The notes under the pieces were generated by a model. It did no database searches and was not told the origin of the DNA. It saw only the letters and a program-made list of their open reading frames with translations. A DNA stretch of 64,000 nucleotides from an uncultured Lachnospiraceae bacterium (GTDB lineage Bacteria; Bacillota; Clostridia; Lachnospirales; Lachnospiraceae), in the NCBI GenBank assembly GCA_902781505.1, contig CACZJL010000008.1, positions 1 to 64,000 on the forward strand. The letters run 5' to 3'. Below, piece by piece: positions 19,286 through 29,342 of this stretch; the first letter of the stretch is position 1, and each line of letters begins with the position of its first letter. A program made the translations under genes and the position numbers.

Positions 19286-20230
19286 ATGGAGTTTAAGCAT
19301 TATTCAGTGCTTCTAAATGAATGCATTGACAATCTGAACATCAAACCGGACGGGATTTATGTAGATGGCACACTTGGCGGCGCAGGACATTCCTTTGAGA
19401 TTGCGAAAAGATTGACCGATGGCGGTCGTCTGATCGGAATCGATCAGGATAAAGATGCAATTGCAGCGGCTACAAAGAGGTTAGAACCATTTTCCGATCG
19501 CGTAGCAATTGTAAGAAATAATTACGAGAACTTTGATCTGGTGCTGAAACAGCTCGGAATCAGCAAAGTAGACGGAATTTTGCTGGATCTGGGCGTTTCA
19601 TCGTACCAGATTGATACGGCAGACCGCGGCTTTTCGTTCAGTGTTGATGCCCCTCTTGATATGAGAATGGATCAGAGACAGGACAAGACTGCCGCTACAA
19701 TTGTGAACACGTATTCTGAGGTTGAGCTGACGAGAATCATCCGTGATTACGGAGAGGATCGCTTTGCCAGACAGATTGCAAGAAAAATCTGTGAGGTAAG
19801 ACAGAATGCACCAATTCAGACTACCTTTGAACTTGACCGTATTATTGATACGGCCATCCCGGCTAAGTTCAGAAAGCCGGGAACACACCCTGCAAAGCGT
19901 ACGTTCCAGGCAATAAGAATTGAGCTGAACAGAGAACTTGAAGTATTGACGCAGTCGATTGACAGCATGATTGACCATTTAAACGATGGGGGACGGTTCT
20001 GTATTATCACGTTCCATTCCCTTGAAGACAGAATTGTAAAAACAAGATTTAAAACAAACGAGAATCCGTGCACGTGTCCGCCGGAATTCCCGGTTTGCGT
20101 ATGCGGGAACAAGTCAAAAGGAAAGGTAATTTCAAGGAAACCAATCCTTCCTTCAGACAGGGAACTGGAAGAGAATTCAAGATCGAGAAGTGCCAAACTT
20201 CGCGTTTTTGAAAGAAGAGATGGAGTATAA
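19286..20230 (+). CDS. rsmH: 16S rRNA (cytosine-1402-N4)-methyltransferase
   Basis: Methylates C1402 in the decoding centre of 16S rRNA. Visible are [13 protein letters not shown], the SAM-binding [20 protein letters not shown] and the C-terminal HSLEDRIVK. The length (314 aa) is normal, 14 bp after mraZ, as in most dcw clusters. Confidence 0.97.
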   Translation: MEFKHYSVLLNECIDNLNIKPDGIYVDGTLGGAGHSFEIAKRLTDGGRLIGIDQDKDAIAAATKRLEPFSDRVAIVRNNYENFDLVLKQLGISKVDGILLDLGVSSYQIDTADRGFSFSVDAPLDMRMDQRQDKTAATIVNTYSEVELTRIIRDYGEDRFARQIARKICEVRQNAPIQTTFELDRIIDTAIPAKFRKPGTHPAKRTFQAIRIELNRELEVLTQSIDSMIDHLNDGGRFCIITFHSLEDRIVKTRFKTNENPCTCPPEFPVCVCGNKSKGKVISRKPILPSDRELEENSRSRSAKLRVFERRDGV

Positions 20231-20232
20231 AG

Positions 20233-20685
20233 ATGACAGAGTATCAGAGACAAATGTATGTCAGTGGAAGTGCGGCACCACAGGAAGTGCCTCAGTTCCA
20301 TCCGGTAGGGAAAAATAAGGCAGCAGCGAGAATTGAAAAAAGAAGAAAACTTCGCCGTGCAAATAAAGCTAATTTAGTTTATACTCTTACTGCAATCGGT
20401 ATTGTCGGAGTCATTCTTGGGTTCTGTGTATCCTACCTTTCGCTCAGAACGAGCGTACAGGCTGGTGCAGCAGAGGTGGCTTCTCTTCAGAGAAAGTTAG
20501 ATACCATGAAATTGGAGAATAACGAAGAGGAAGCAAGAATTGCGGCAAATGTTGATTATGACCAGGTTTATGAGACTGCTGTGAAGGACCTTGGAATGGT
20601 ATATCCTGGAATGGGCCAGATTGAGACTTATGAAGCGGGAGACAGTGAGTATGTAATGCAGTACTCCGATGTTCCGAAGCAGTAA
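20233..20685 (+). CDS. ftsL: FtsL-like septum protein
   Basis: A small bitopic protein (150 aa) with a basic cytoplasmic N-terminus, one membrane helix (about residues 50-70) and an extracytoplasmic coiled-coil stretch (about 75-110). This is the layout of FtsL, which joins FtsQ/DivIB and FtsB/DivIC to activate septal synthase. Sequence conservation in the family is weak, so the call rests on position between rsmH and the PBP and on architecture. It lies 2 bp after rsmH. Confidence 0.8.
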   Translation: MTEYQRQMYVSGSAAPQEVPQFHPVGKNKAAARIEKRRKLRRANKANLVYTLTAIGIVGVILGFCVSYLSLRTSVQAGAAEVASLQRKLDTMKLENNEEEARIAANVDYDQVYETAVKDLGMVYPGMGQIETYEAGDSEYVMQYSDVPKQ

Positions 20686-20697
20686 CAAGGTGTATTT

Positions 20698-22686
20698 ATG
20701 AGAAAAAATAATGAAACTTTGTCTCCGGAAGTAAAGAAGAGACGTAAAAAAAAGGCAATGCTGAGAAGGATTCGAAAGAAGTCAGCCATTGCCTTTTCTG
20801 TTGCTTTTGTGGCACTTCTGGTGCTTGTTGTTCGGATTGGAATGATTAATTACACGAAGGGCAATGAGTATTCCAAAATCGTTCTGAATCACCAGTCCTA
20901 TACATCCAGAACAATTGCCAGCAGAAGAGGTGATATTCTGGATCGAAACGGAACGGTGCTTGCCTACAGTGAGCGTGTTTACAATCTGATTTTAGATCCG
21001 AAAGTTGTTTTAAGTGATTCGGATTTTAAGGATCCGACATTAAATGCGCTGACAACCTATTTCGATCTGAAGCGTTCTGACCTTGAAGAAATCCTTTCGA
21101 CAAGAAGTGATTCGAGTTATGTCAGATTGCTGACACAACTTTCAAAGGATGAGATTGCCGGAATGAAGTCGGTTCTTGCCGACACGAAGAATAATCCAAA
21201 TGTAAAGGGCGTCTGGTTCGAGGATTCTTATCTCAGACAGTATCCATTCGGAACATTTGCCGCGGACACCATTGGATTTGCATCTGCTGCCAATGGCGGT
21301 GAAATTGGACTTGAGAAGCAGTATAACAATGAGTTAACAGGAACCGATGGTGTTTCCTATAATTATATCGATGAAAACCTCGATTCGGAGACTACAACAC
21401 AGGATGCAGTTGATGGAAAGAATATTGTAACAACAATTGATTATGGTCTTCAGAGTATTATCGAACGCAAGATTGAAGAGTATAATGCAAAGCTTCCTTC
21501 TAAAAATACGGCAGTACTTGCAATGGATCCAAACACGGGAGAAATCCTTGCAATGGCAAGTTATCCGCAGTTCGATCTGAATAATCCGCGTGACCTTTCG
21601 AGAGAGTATACCGAAGAGCAGTTAAATGCCATGACGGATGAAGAAAAAGTGACGGCGATGTATGAGGTCTGGAAGAACTACGCGGTTTCGCAGGTTTATG
21701 AGCCGGGTTCGACATTTAAGTCCATCACGGTTGCTTCCGCTTTGGAAGAGAACCTGGTAAATGATAATTCTACATTCTTCTGTGCCGGTTCTACCTCAAT
21801 TGGCGGCTACACGATTCGTTGCTGGGACAGAGACGGTCACGGAGAGTTAAAGTTAGGCTCCGCTCTTGGTCAGTCCTGTAACATGGCACTCGTTAACATT
21901 GGCCAGCTTCTTGGGGCAGACAAGATGCGCAAGCATCAGAATGACTTTGGCTTTGGCTCCAAGACCGGTATTGATCTTCCGGGTGAGGAACGCGGACTTG
22001 TAAAAGATGCTTTAAAGATGGATATTACCGATATTGCAACGAATTCGTTCGGTCAGAACATTTCGGTCAATATGGTTCAGATGGCAGCAGCGTATTCTTC
22101 TTTAATTAACGGTGGTTATTATTACAAACCACATATGGTACGCGCCATCCAGAACGCAAATGGCAGTATTGCTCAGACGATTGAGCCAACACTGGTCAGA
22201 CAGACCGTAACAAAGGAAACCTCTGATAAGATGAGAGAATACCTTTACAATGCGGTAGAGCATGAAGCAGTTAATGCAATTCAGCTTCCGGGCTATGCAA
22301 TCGGTGGTAAGACCGGTACAGCTCAGAAGATTCCGCGTTCAGAAATGAAGTGGGTTGTCTCCTGCTTCAGTTTTGCACCGGTTGATAATCCGGAAGTTTT
22401 GTTCTATGTGGTTATTGACGAACCGGACAAGACAGAGGGCACAACGGCAACGTCCATCGATGCTCAGGATTTACTTGTTGAAATAATGAAAGAAGCTTTT
22501 CCTTACCTTGGCATCTACAAGGACCCGGAACTGATCAAACAGTACGAAGAGCAGTGGGGCGTTCAGATTCTCGATACAGAAGATGAGAAGAAAGCAACGG
22601 AGAAGCAGACTGTGACCGAAACTTCAGTAGAGGCACCGGACAGTGATACAGAGGATGTAACAAATGCCGAGAATGAGGCAGAGTAA
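20698..22686 (+). CDS. ftsI: Class B penicillin-binding protein (FtsI/SpoVD type)
   Basis: A septal peptidoglycan transpeptidase with an N-terminal membrane anchor (about residues 34-55), a dimerisation domain, and a transpeptidase domain carrying EPGSTFKSIT (active-site serine), QSCNMA (SxN) and GKTGTAQK. The C-terminal tail is acidic and has no PASTA repeat, although SpoVD and several FtsI homologues do. In other clostridia mraY follows; here murD follows 14 bp later. 662 aa. Confidence 0.93.
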   Translation: MRKNNETLSPEVKKRRKKKAMLRRIRKKSAIAFSVAFVALLVLVVRIGMINYTKGNEYSKIVLNHQSYTSRTIASRRGDILDRNGTVLAYSERVYNLILDPKVVLSDSDFKDPTLNALTTYFDLKRSDLEEILSTRSDSSYVRLLTQLSKDEIAGMKSVLADTKNNPNVKGVWFEDSYLRQYPFGTFAADTIGFASAANGGEIGLEKQYNNELTGTDGVSYNYIDENLDSETTTQDAVDGKNIVTTIDYGLQSIIERKIEEYNAKLPSKNTAVLAMDPNTGEILAMASYPQFDLNNPRDLSREYTEEQLNAMTDEEKVTAMYEVWKNYAVSQVYEPGSTFKSITVASALEENLVNDNSTFFCAGSTSIGGYTIRCWDRDGHGELKLGSALGQSCNMALVNIGQLLGADKMRKHQNDFGFGSKTGIDLPGEERGLVKDALKMDITDIATNSFGQNISVNMVQMAAAYSSLINGGYYYKPHMVRAIQNANGSIAQTIEPTLVRQTVTKETSDKMREYLYNAVEHEAVNAIQLPGYAIGGKTGTAQKIPRSEMKWVVSCFSFAPVDNPEVLFYVVIDEPDKTEGTTATSIDAQDLLVEIMKEAFPYLGIYKDPELIKQYEEQWGVQILDTEDEKKATEKQTVTETSVEAPDSDTEDVTNAENEAE

Positions 22687-22700
22687 TTTTAGGAGGATGT

Positions 22701-24059
22701 ATGGAACTTCAGGGTAAGAGGGTAGTTGTAGTAGGAACAGGTATCAGCGGTTGTGGAGCAGTTAAGCTTCTCAATGCAGAATCTGCAGATGTCATTCTTT
22801 ATGACAGTAATGAAAAGGCAGATGAAGGCAAAATCAGAGAACGCTTAAACGGAGAAAATGCAAAGATTGTTCTTGGTGAGTTTACAGAAGAAATGAAGAC
22901 TCAGACGGAGCTTCTTGTAATCAGCCCGGGTGTTCCGATTGATTCCGAGCTTGTTCTTGATATGAAGAAGAGAAATGTTCCTGTATGGGGCGAGATTGAA
23001 CTTGCTTTCCATTTTGAAAAGGGCAGAGTTATTGCTATCACGGGTACAAATGGTAAAACAACAACAACTGCACTTACAGGACAGATCATGAGAGCGGCCA
23101 ATCCAAAGACCTTTGTCGTTGGTAACATCGGCCTTTCCTATACAGGTGAGGTGCTTAAGACAAGCGAAGATTCCAATACAGTAGCGGAGATTTCAAGCTT
23201 TCAGTTAGAGTCCATTGAGAACTTTCATCCGGTTGTTTCCGCAATTCTCAACATCACTCCGGATCATCTGAATCGCCATCATACAATGGAATGCTACGAG
23301 CAGACAAAGGAAAGAATCTGTGAAAATCAGACTTCCGATGAAGTGGTTGTTTTAAACTACGATGATGAAAGACTTCGCGCATTTGGTGAGAAGACACAGG
23401 CTAAGGTTGTGTGGTTTGCAAGAGTGAACCGTCCGACAACAGGCACCTTTGCTTTCCTTGACGGAGAAACAATCAAGTATTCTGAAGATGGTAAGGTGAC
23501 AGATCTCATGAATGTACATGAGATGAATCTGATTGGTGCACATAACTATGAAAATGTCATGGCTGCAATCTGCATTGCCAAGGCAGCAGGAGTTCCAGAT
23601 TCGGTTATTTTAGAGCAGGTTCGCATCTTTAAGGCGGTTGAACATCGTATTGAATATGTTGCAACTAAAAATGACGTCATGTATTATAACGATTCCAAGG
23701 GTACAAATCCTGAGGCTGCCGTCAAAGCAATTGAGGCAATGTCTCGTCCAACCATCCTGATTGGTGGCGGATATGACAAGGGTTCTGAATATGATTTATA
23801 CATCAAGGCCTTTGAAGGTCATGTAAAAGAACTGGTGCTCATTGGACAGACAGCAGATAAGATTGAAGCGTGTGCAAGAAAGTACGGATTTACCAACATC
23901 GTTCGCTGCGATTCCTTAAAGGAAGTCGTTGAAGTATGTGTAAGGGATTCTAATCCCGGAGATGCTGTTTTACTTTCTCCAGCATGTGCAAGCTGGGGCA
24001 TGTTTGACAACTATGAACAGCGTGGAGACATGTTCAAGGATTATGTAAATGCGCTTTGA
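22701..24059 (+). CDS. murD: UDP-N-acetylmuramoyl-L-alanine--D-glutamate ligase
   Basis: Adds D-glutamate to the muropeptide precursor in the cytoplasm. The N-terminal Rossmann-like VVVVGTGISGCGAVKLL, the ATP-binding TGTNGKTTTT (about residue 115) and the conserved HRIEYV and NDSKGTNPEA segments are visible. The length (452 aa) is normal. AGGAGG lies before the ATG at 22701. Confidence 0.96.
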   Translation: MELQGKRVVVVGTGISGCGAVKLLNAESADVILYDSNEKADEGKIRERLNGENAKIVLGEFTEEMKTQTELLVISPGVPIDSELVLDMKKRNVPVWGEIELAFHFEKGRVIAITGTNGKTTTTALTGQIMRAANPKTFVVGNIGLSYTGEVLKTSEDSNTVAEISSFQLESIENFHPVVSAILNITPDHLNRHHTMECYEQTKERICENQTSDEVVVLNYDDERLRAFGEKTQAKVVWFARVNRPTTGTFAFLDGETIKYSEDGKVTDLMNVHEMNLIGAHNYENVMAAICIAKAAGVPDSVILEQVRIFKAVEHRIEYVATKNDVMYYNDSKGTNPEAAVKAIEAMSRPTILIGGGYDKGSEYDLYIKAFEGHVKELVLIGQTADKIEACARKYGFTNIVRCDSLKEVVEVCVRDSNPGDAVLLSPACASWGMFDNYEQRGDMFKDYVNAL

Positions 24060-24080
24060 CATTGAATTGAGGTGATGAAA

Positions 24081-25271
24081 GTGGCATCGAAAAAAAGAAA
24101 AAGAAAAAAGAAGCAAATCAGAAAAAGCGGCTCCTTTGACTATACGATGCTGTTTATCACGGCGGTTTTAATTGGTATCGGTCTGGTTATGATTTACTCG
24201 ACCTCCGGCTATGCGTCGGAAATGAAGGGTGGAGATTCCATGGCTTACTTTAAGAAGCAGGCATCGTGGGTGGCAGTAGGATTCGGTCTTATGATTGCGG
24301 CATACAACCTTCCGTACCATTTCTGGGAGAACAGACTGGTTACGGTGGGCATTTTTGGGATTTCGCTTGCCTTGATCCTTTCTCTTCCGGTTATCGGTAC
24401 TACGGTTAAGGGTGCTACAAGATGGATTCGAATCGGTGGCTTCTCATTTCAGCCTGCAGAGCTTGTAAAGATTGGCGTTATTTTAGTAACAGCCTGGATT
24501 GTTGTAAAAGCGCAGCAGGGGGAGATAAAAAAATTCACTCACTGGCTTCTGATTATTGCTCTGACGGCTGGGCTTCCGTTCTTTCTGGTTTATACGGTAT
24601 CAGATAACTTAAGCTCCGCTATCATCGTGGCAATGATTCCTCTTGTCATGACGTTTGTAGCGTACAGAGGAAAACGTCTGTACCTTGCTTTGTCAGGAGT
24701 TTTAGTTGCAGCAGTAGCAATCATTGTTAAGATTGCTTCAAATGCACAGGCAACAGGTGGATCCTTCCGTACTCAGCGAATTGTCGTATGGCTGAATCCT
24801 GAAGCGTATGCGACAGGAAAAGGCTTTCAGACAATCCAGTCATTATATGCAATTGGTTCCGGCGGACTCTTTGGTAAGGGACTTGGAAAGTCTCTGCAGA
24901 AGCTTGGCTACATTCCAGAGTCACAGAATGATATGATTTTCTCTGTTATCTGTGAGGAACTTGGATTTTTTGGAGCGAGTCTGATCATCATTCTCTTCGG
25001 ATTTCTTCTGTGGAGAATCATGGTGACAAGTCAGGAAGCTCCGGATGTGTACGGTATGTACCTTGCAATCGGTATCTTTGCCCAGATTGCGACACAGGTT
25101 GTATTAAACATTGCGGTTGTTACTAACCTGATTCCAAATACAGGTATTTCTCTTCCATTTATCAGTTACGGCGGTACGTCAGTAGCACTTTTGATGGCAG
25201 AGATGGGCGTTGTGCTGAATATATCGGCGTGCGCAGATCCGGGAAGGCAGGCGATGAGTCGTGGCAGATGA
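24081..25271 (+). CDS. ftsW: FtsW-type peptidoglycan glycosyltransferase (SEDS)
   Basis: A polytopic SEDS protein with about ten membrane helices that polymerises lipid II at the septum together with the class B PBP. A very basic Lys/Arg-rich N-terminus precedes helix 1. Signature parts include IGLVMIYSTSGY, the conserved RIVVWLNPEAY/GKGFQ region and NTGISLPFISYGGTS. GAGGTGAT (24069-24076) is well spaced for the GTG at 24081 and too close for the ATG at 24075, so the GTG start (396 aa) is preferred. The 3' end overlaps ftsQ by 11 bp. Confidence 0.93.
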   Translation: MASKKRKRKKKQIRKSGSFDYTMLFITAVLIGIGLVMIYSTSGYASEMKGGDSMAYFKKQASWVAVGFGLMIAAYNLPYHFWENRLVTVGIFGISLALILSLPVIGTTVKGATRWIRIGGFSFQPAELVKIGVILVTAWIVVKAQQGEIKKFTHWLLIIALTAGLPFFLVYTVSDNLSSAIIVAMIPLVMTFVAYRGKRLYLALSGVLVAAVAIIVKIASNAQATGGSFRTQRIVVWLNPEAYATGKGFQTIQSLYAIGSGGLFGKGLGKSLQKLGYIPESQNDMIFSVICEELGFFGASLIIILFGFLLWRIMVTSQEAPDVYGMYLAIGIFAQIATQVVLNIAVVTNLIPNTGISLPFISYGGTSVALLMAEMGVVLNISACADPGRQAMSRGR

Positions 25272-26157
25272 ACTTGATGTGCTGAACTTAAAAGAGCCGG
25301 CAGATAAGGTGAAGTTAAAAGAACCGGAGGATGAGAGATTTGAACTTCCTTCGGATCTGACAGAGGGACTTGATGATAAGGAAAGTCAGGTTTCTTCCCG
25401 TAAACCAAAGAAAAACAAGTCTAAGAAAAGAAAGAGAAAGAAGAAGCATCCAGTTCGGAATTTCTTTCTGATTTTGATTTTGCTTCTTGCGGCGTCAGGT
25501 GTTTTCTCCTGGTATTTCTTTGAGATTAAGAACGTAACGTATCTTAATAATACAAGAAATGAGGAAGAAGCCTTAACGAAAGCTATCTTTGGTGATTATC
25601 CAAATTTCATCTTTTATAAGCTGATTGGAAGAAAGAATGCAAAGATTCCGTTTGTACAGAGCTATTCAGTGAAGTACAAATCAAGGGACTCCGTTGAGGT
25701 ACAGATTTATGAGAAGCCTGTCATCGGCTATTTGAAATATATGGGAACGAACATGTATTTTGACAAAGATGGCATTGTTGTGGAAAATAGCACAGATGAT
25801 GAGAAGTACGGTGTGCCTGAAGTTACGGGCCTTGAGTACGCGTCCGTTATTGTCGGGAAGCAGATTGACGTTGGCAACCCGGAACTTTTTGAGAAAATTT
25901 TAAACTTTACACAGGCATTTGCCAGATACAGCATTCCGGTTACAAATGTAGACTTTGATGAGGATGGTAATGCAACGGTGTTAGTTGGAGACGTTCAGGT
26001 ACGTCTTGGTAATTCCGGCAACATGACGGATAAGATGTATCAGCTGTCGAAGTTATACCCGAATTTGGAAGGAAAGAAGGGTATTCTTTACATGGAGGAT
26101 TACGATTCGACGAAGAGTAATATTATTTTCAAGTCGACCGAACCAAAAAACAGTTGA
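25261..26157 (+). CDS. ftsQ: FtsQ/DivIB cell division protein
   Basis: A bitopic septal protein. A charged cytoplasmic N-terminus with a long Lys/Arg run (about residues 50-65) is followed by a membrane helix (about 68-88), a POTRA-type domain (KNVTYLNNTRNEEEALTK onwards) and a beta domain. It starts with GTG overlapping ftsW; no strong ribosome binding site is visible, so translational coupling is likely and the exact start is uncertain. 298 aa. Confidence 0.85.
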   Translation: MADELDVLNLKEPADKVKLKEPEDERFELPSDLTEGLDDKESQVSSRKPKKNKSKKRKRKKKHPVRNFFLILILLLAASGVFSWYFFEIKNVTYLNNTRNEEEALTKAIFGDYPNFIFYKLIGRKNAKIPFVQSYSVKYKSRDSVEVQIYEKPVIGYLKYMGTNMYFDKDGIVVENSTDDEKYGVPEVTGLEYASVIVGKQIDVGNPELFEKILNFTQAFARYSIPVTNVDFDEDGNATVLVGDVQVRLGNSGNMTDKMYQLSKLYPNLEGKKGILYMEDYDSTKSNIIFKSTEPKNS

Positions 26158-26212
26158 TATTTTAGTGGTAAAATTATAAAATTATAGGGTATAAAAATGC
26201 CCGTAGTGGACA

Positions 26213-26218
26213 AGGAGG
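26213..26218 (+). promoter_or_regulatory. Ribosome binding site that sets the ftsZ start
   Basis: AGGAGG lies 8 bp before the TTG at 26227. The in-frame ATG at 26197 lies upstream of this site and has only a weak ribosome binding site of its own. Confidence 0.65.
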
Positions 26219-26226
26219 GCCAAATC

Positions 26227-27432
26227 TTGGTAGAGTTACAGTCGAACGAAACTGAATCTTCAGCAAAAATTATTGTTGTCGGTGTCGGGGGTGCCGGTAA
26301 TAACGCAGTTAATCGTATGATTGACGAAAATATAAACGGCGTAGAAATGATCGGAATTAATACAGATGCACAGGCATTAACTACATGTCGTGCAGCTACT
26401 ACAATTCAGATTGGCGAAAAGCTTACAAAGGGTCTTGGCGCAGGCGCTAACCCTGAAATTGGCGAGAAAGCCGCAGAGGAAAATGTAGAAGAAATTACAA
26501 ATTTGCTTAAGAATGCAGATATGGTATTTGTTACTTGCGGAATGGGTGGTGGTACCGGTACCGGTGCAGCTCCAATCGTAGCTAAGATTTCCAAGGAACT
26601 TGGAATCCTTACAGTTGGTGTTGTTACAAAGCCTTTCTCTTTCGAAGGAAGAGAGCGTTCTAAGAATGCAACTTCCGGTATTGAGAAGTTAAAGGAAAAC
26701 GTTGACACATTAATCGTAATTCCAAATGATAAGCTTCTTTCCATTACTGACAGAAGAACATCCATGCCGGATGCACTTGCTAAGGCTGATGAAGTTCTTC
26801 AGCAGTCCGTACAGGGTATTACTGATCTGATTAACAAGCCGGGTCTTATCAACCTTGACTTTGCTGATGTTAAGACAGTTATGGAGAACAAGGGCGTTGC
26901 TCATATTGGTATCGGTGTTGCGTCCGGTGACGATAAGGCAATGGAGGCTGTTAAGGCTGCTGTTGAGAGCCCGCTTCTTGAAACTAAGATTGATGGCGCT
27001 ACTCACTGCATCATCAATGTTTCCGGTGATATTTCTCTGTTTGAGGTTAATGAAGCTACAAGCTATATTCAGGAACTTGCTGGTCCTGACGCAAATATCA
27101 TCTTCGGTGCTGTACCGGATGAAAATACACAGGATAGCTGCACAGTAACTGTTATTGCTACTGGTCTTCAGGATCCATCAACAGATGTTAAGAATGCAAT
27201 GAAGGGATTAAGAAGTTCTGTTGCAAGAACAATGCCTGCTGCTACAGCGCCAAAGGCAACTCCAGCTGCAACTTCTAATTTCTCCTCTGCTGCAAAGGCT
27301 GCTGTAAATCCAAGCGTTGCACCACAGGCTTCTGAGCAGATTCATACATTCAGAAATTCATCCGCATCTTCTCTGAACAGCTCAAAGCAGGGAATTGAAA
27401 TTCCTTCCTTCCTTCAGAGAGGCAAGAAGTAA
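26227..27432 (+). CDS. ftsZ: Cell division GTPase FtsZ
   Basis: The tubulin homologue that forms the division ring. The GTPase core shows [14 protein letters not shown], the tubulin signature [10 protein letters not shown] and [13 protein letters not shown]; a variable Ala/Ser/Pro-rich linker leads to a short conserved C-terminal peptide ([12 protein letters not shown]). The TTG at 26227 behind AGGAGG gives an N-terminus that aligns with the usual MLEIKxNE-type start and was preferred over the ATG at 26197 (401 versus 411 aa). A strong terminator follows, closing the division cluster. Confidence 0.95.
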   Translation: MVELQSNETESSAKIIVVGVGGAGNNAVNRMIDENINGVEMIGINTDAQALTTCRAATTIQIGEKLTKGLGAGANPEIGEKAAEENVEEITNLLKNADMVFVTCGMGGGTGTGAAPIVAKISKELGILTVGVVTKPFSFEGRERSKNATSGIEKLKENVDTLIVIPNDKLLSITDRRTSMPDALAKADEVLQQSVQGITDLINKPGLINLDFADVKTVMENKGVAHIGIGVASGDDKAMEAVKAAVESPLLETKIDGATHCIINVSGDISLFEVNEATSYIQELAGPDANIIFGAVPDENTQDSCTVTVIATGLQDPSTDVKNAMKGLRSSVARTMPAATAPKATPAATSNFSSAAKAAVNPSVAPQASEQIHTFRNSSASSLNSSKQGIEIPSFLQRGKK

Positions 27433-27460
27433 TTTTAAGCGGAATTAAATGAAGATTATT

Positions 27461-27502
27461 AAGCCGCCGCTAATCCGTTATGGATTACAGGCGGCTTTTT
27501 TA
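27461..27502 (+). terminator. Intrinsic terminator after ftsZ
   Basis: AGCCGCC and CTAATCC pair with GGATTA and GGCGGCT (one small bulge), followed by TTTTTT. Only about 25 bp separate it from the lepA start. Confidence 0.85.
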
Positions 27503-27527
27503 AGAAACGATTTTAAGGAGTGGAAAA

Positions 27528-29342
27528 ATGGCAGATGTAAAGCAGGAACAGATCAGAAACTTCTGCATTATTGCGCATATTGATCACGGTAAATCAACAC
27601 TTGCTGACCGTATTATTGAGCAGACCGGCACTCTCACCAAGCGTGAGATGCAGGAGCAGGTATTAGATAATATGGAGCTTGAGCGTGAAAGAGGTATCAC
27701 AATCAAGGCGCAGACCGTACGTGTTATTTATAATGCGAAGGACGGCAAGGAGTATGTATTTAACTTGATTGATACGCCGGGACATGTCGACTTTAACTAT
27801 GAGGTTTCAAGAGCACTCGCAGCCTGTGATGGTGCGGTATTAATCGTTGATGCGGCACAGGGCGTGGAAGCGCAGACTCTTGGTAATGTCTACCTTGCAC
27901 TCGACCATGATTTGGAGGTAATTCCGGTAATTAATAAAATCGATCTGCCAAGTGCTGAACCCGACAGAGTAAAGGCTGAGATTGAAGATGTCATTGGCCT
28001 TGACTGCGAGGACGCACCGTTGATTTCTGCCAAGAATGGTCTGAACATCGACCAGGTGTTAGAGGCAATTGTTAATAAGCTTCCGGCTCCTCATGGAGAT
28101 GAGAAGGCACCGTTAAAGGCTCTGATTTTTGACTCTCTGTACGATTCATATCGTGGTGTCATCGTATTCTGCCGTATTATGGATGGCACTATAAGAAAGG
28201 GCACAAAGGTGCGTATGATGGCGACCGGTGCTGTGGAAGAAGTTGTTGAAGTTGGCTACTTCGGTGCAGGCCAGTTCATTCCTTGTGATGAACTCTCTGC
28301 AGGAATGGTAGGCTACTTTACCGCGAGCATTAAGAATGTGCGTGAAACCATGGTTGGTGATACTGTTACTGATGAAGAGAATCCATGTGCAGAACCGCTT
28401 CCGGGTTATAAGAAGGTACAGTCCATGGTTTATTGCGGTGTGTATCCGGCTGATGGCGCAAAGTACGGTGATTTAAGAGATGCACTTGAAAAGCTTCAGT
28501 TAAATGATGCTTCCTTAAACTATGAACCTGAGACTTCGGTTGCGTTAGGCTTCGGCTTCCGCTGCGGTTTCTTAGGACTTCTTCATTTAGATGTTATTCA
28601 GGAAAGACTCGAGCGTGAGTATAATCTTGATCTGATTACAACAGCACCTGGTGTAGTTTATAAGGTTCATAAGACAGACGGAACTGTATTTGATGTGACC
28701 AACCCAAGTAATCTTCCTGATCCGACGGAAATCGAATATATGGAAGAACCGATTGTATCTGCTGAAATCATGGTGACGACCGAGTTCGTAGGTTCCATCA
28801 TGAAGCTGTGTCAGGAAAGACGTGGTGTATATCTTGGAATGGAATACATTGAGCAATCAAGAGCACTGTTAAAGTACGAGCTCCCGTTAAATGAAATTAT
28901 CTACGATTTCTTCGATGCCTTAAAGTCAAGATCCCGCGGTTATGCGTCCTTTGACTATGAGATGAAGGGCTATGAGAGAAGTGAACTTGTAAAGCTTGAT
29001 ATTCTTGTAAACAAGGAAAATGTCGATGCCCTGTCCTTTATTGTCTGGGCCGGCAATGCCGAAGAGCGAGGACGTAAGATGATTCAGAAGTTAAAGGAAG
29101 AGATTCCAAGACAGATGTTTGAAATTCCGATTCAGGCAGCAATCGGAAGCAGAATTATTGCGCGTGAAACAGTGAAGGCGTTAAGGAAGGACGTTCTTGC
29201 CAAGTGTTACGGTGGTGATATCTCCCGTAAGAAGAAACTTCTTGAGAAACAGAAGGAAGGTAAGAAGCGTATGCGCCAGATTGGTAACGTAGAAATTCCG
29301 CAGAAAGCCTTTATGAGCGTATTAAAGTTAGATGAAGAATAA
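27528..29342 (+). CDS. lepA: Elongation factor 4 (LepA)
   Basis: A ribosome-bound translational GTPase. It shows [13 protein letters not shown] (G1), [15 protein letters not shown] (G3), NKIDLPSA (G4), EF2-like domains and the unique LepA C-terminal domain ending in the basic [19 protein letters not shown] segment. The length (604 aa) is normal. AAGGAG precedes the ATG. Because it starts 25 bp after the ftsZ terminator, it needs read-through or a promoter hidden in the terminator region. Confidence 0.97.
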   Translation: MADVKQEQIRNFCIIAHIDHGKSTLADRIIEQTGTLTKREMQEQVLDNMELERERGITIKAQTVRVIYNAKDGKEYVFNLIDTPGHVDFNYEVSRALAACDGAVLIVDAAQGVEAQTLGNVYLALDHDLEVIPVINKIDLPSAEPDRVKAEIEDVIGLDCEDAPLISAKNGLNIDQVLEAIVNKLPAPHGDEKAPLKALIFDSLYDSYRGVIVFCRIMDGTIRKGTKVRMMATGAVEEVVEVGYFGAGQFIPCDELSAGMVGYFTASIKNVRETMVGDTVTDEENPCAEPLPGYKKVQSMVYCGVYPADGAKYGDLRDALEKLQLNDASLNYEPETSVALGFGFRCGFLGLLHLDVIQERLEREYNLDLITTAPGVVYKVHKTDGTVFDVTNPSNLPDPTEIEYMEEPIVSAEIMVTTEFVGSIMKLCQERRGVYLGMEYIEQSRALLKYELPLNEIIYDFFDALKSRSRGYASFDYEMKGYERSELVKLDILVNKENVDALSFIVWAGNAEERGRKMIQKLKEEIPRQMFEIPIQAAIGSRIIARETVKALRKDVLAKCYGGDISRKKKLLEKQKEGKKRMRQIGNVEIPQKAFMSVLKLDEE

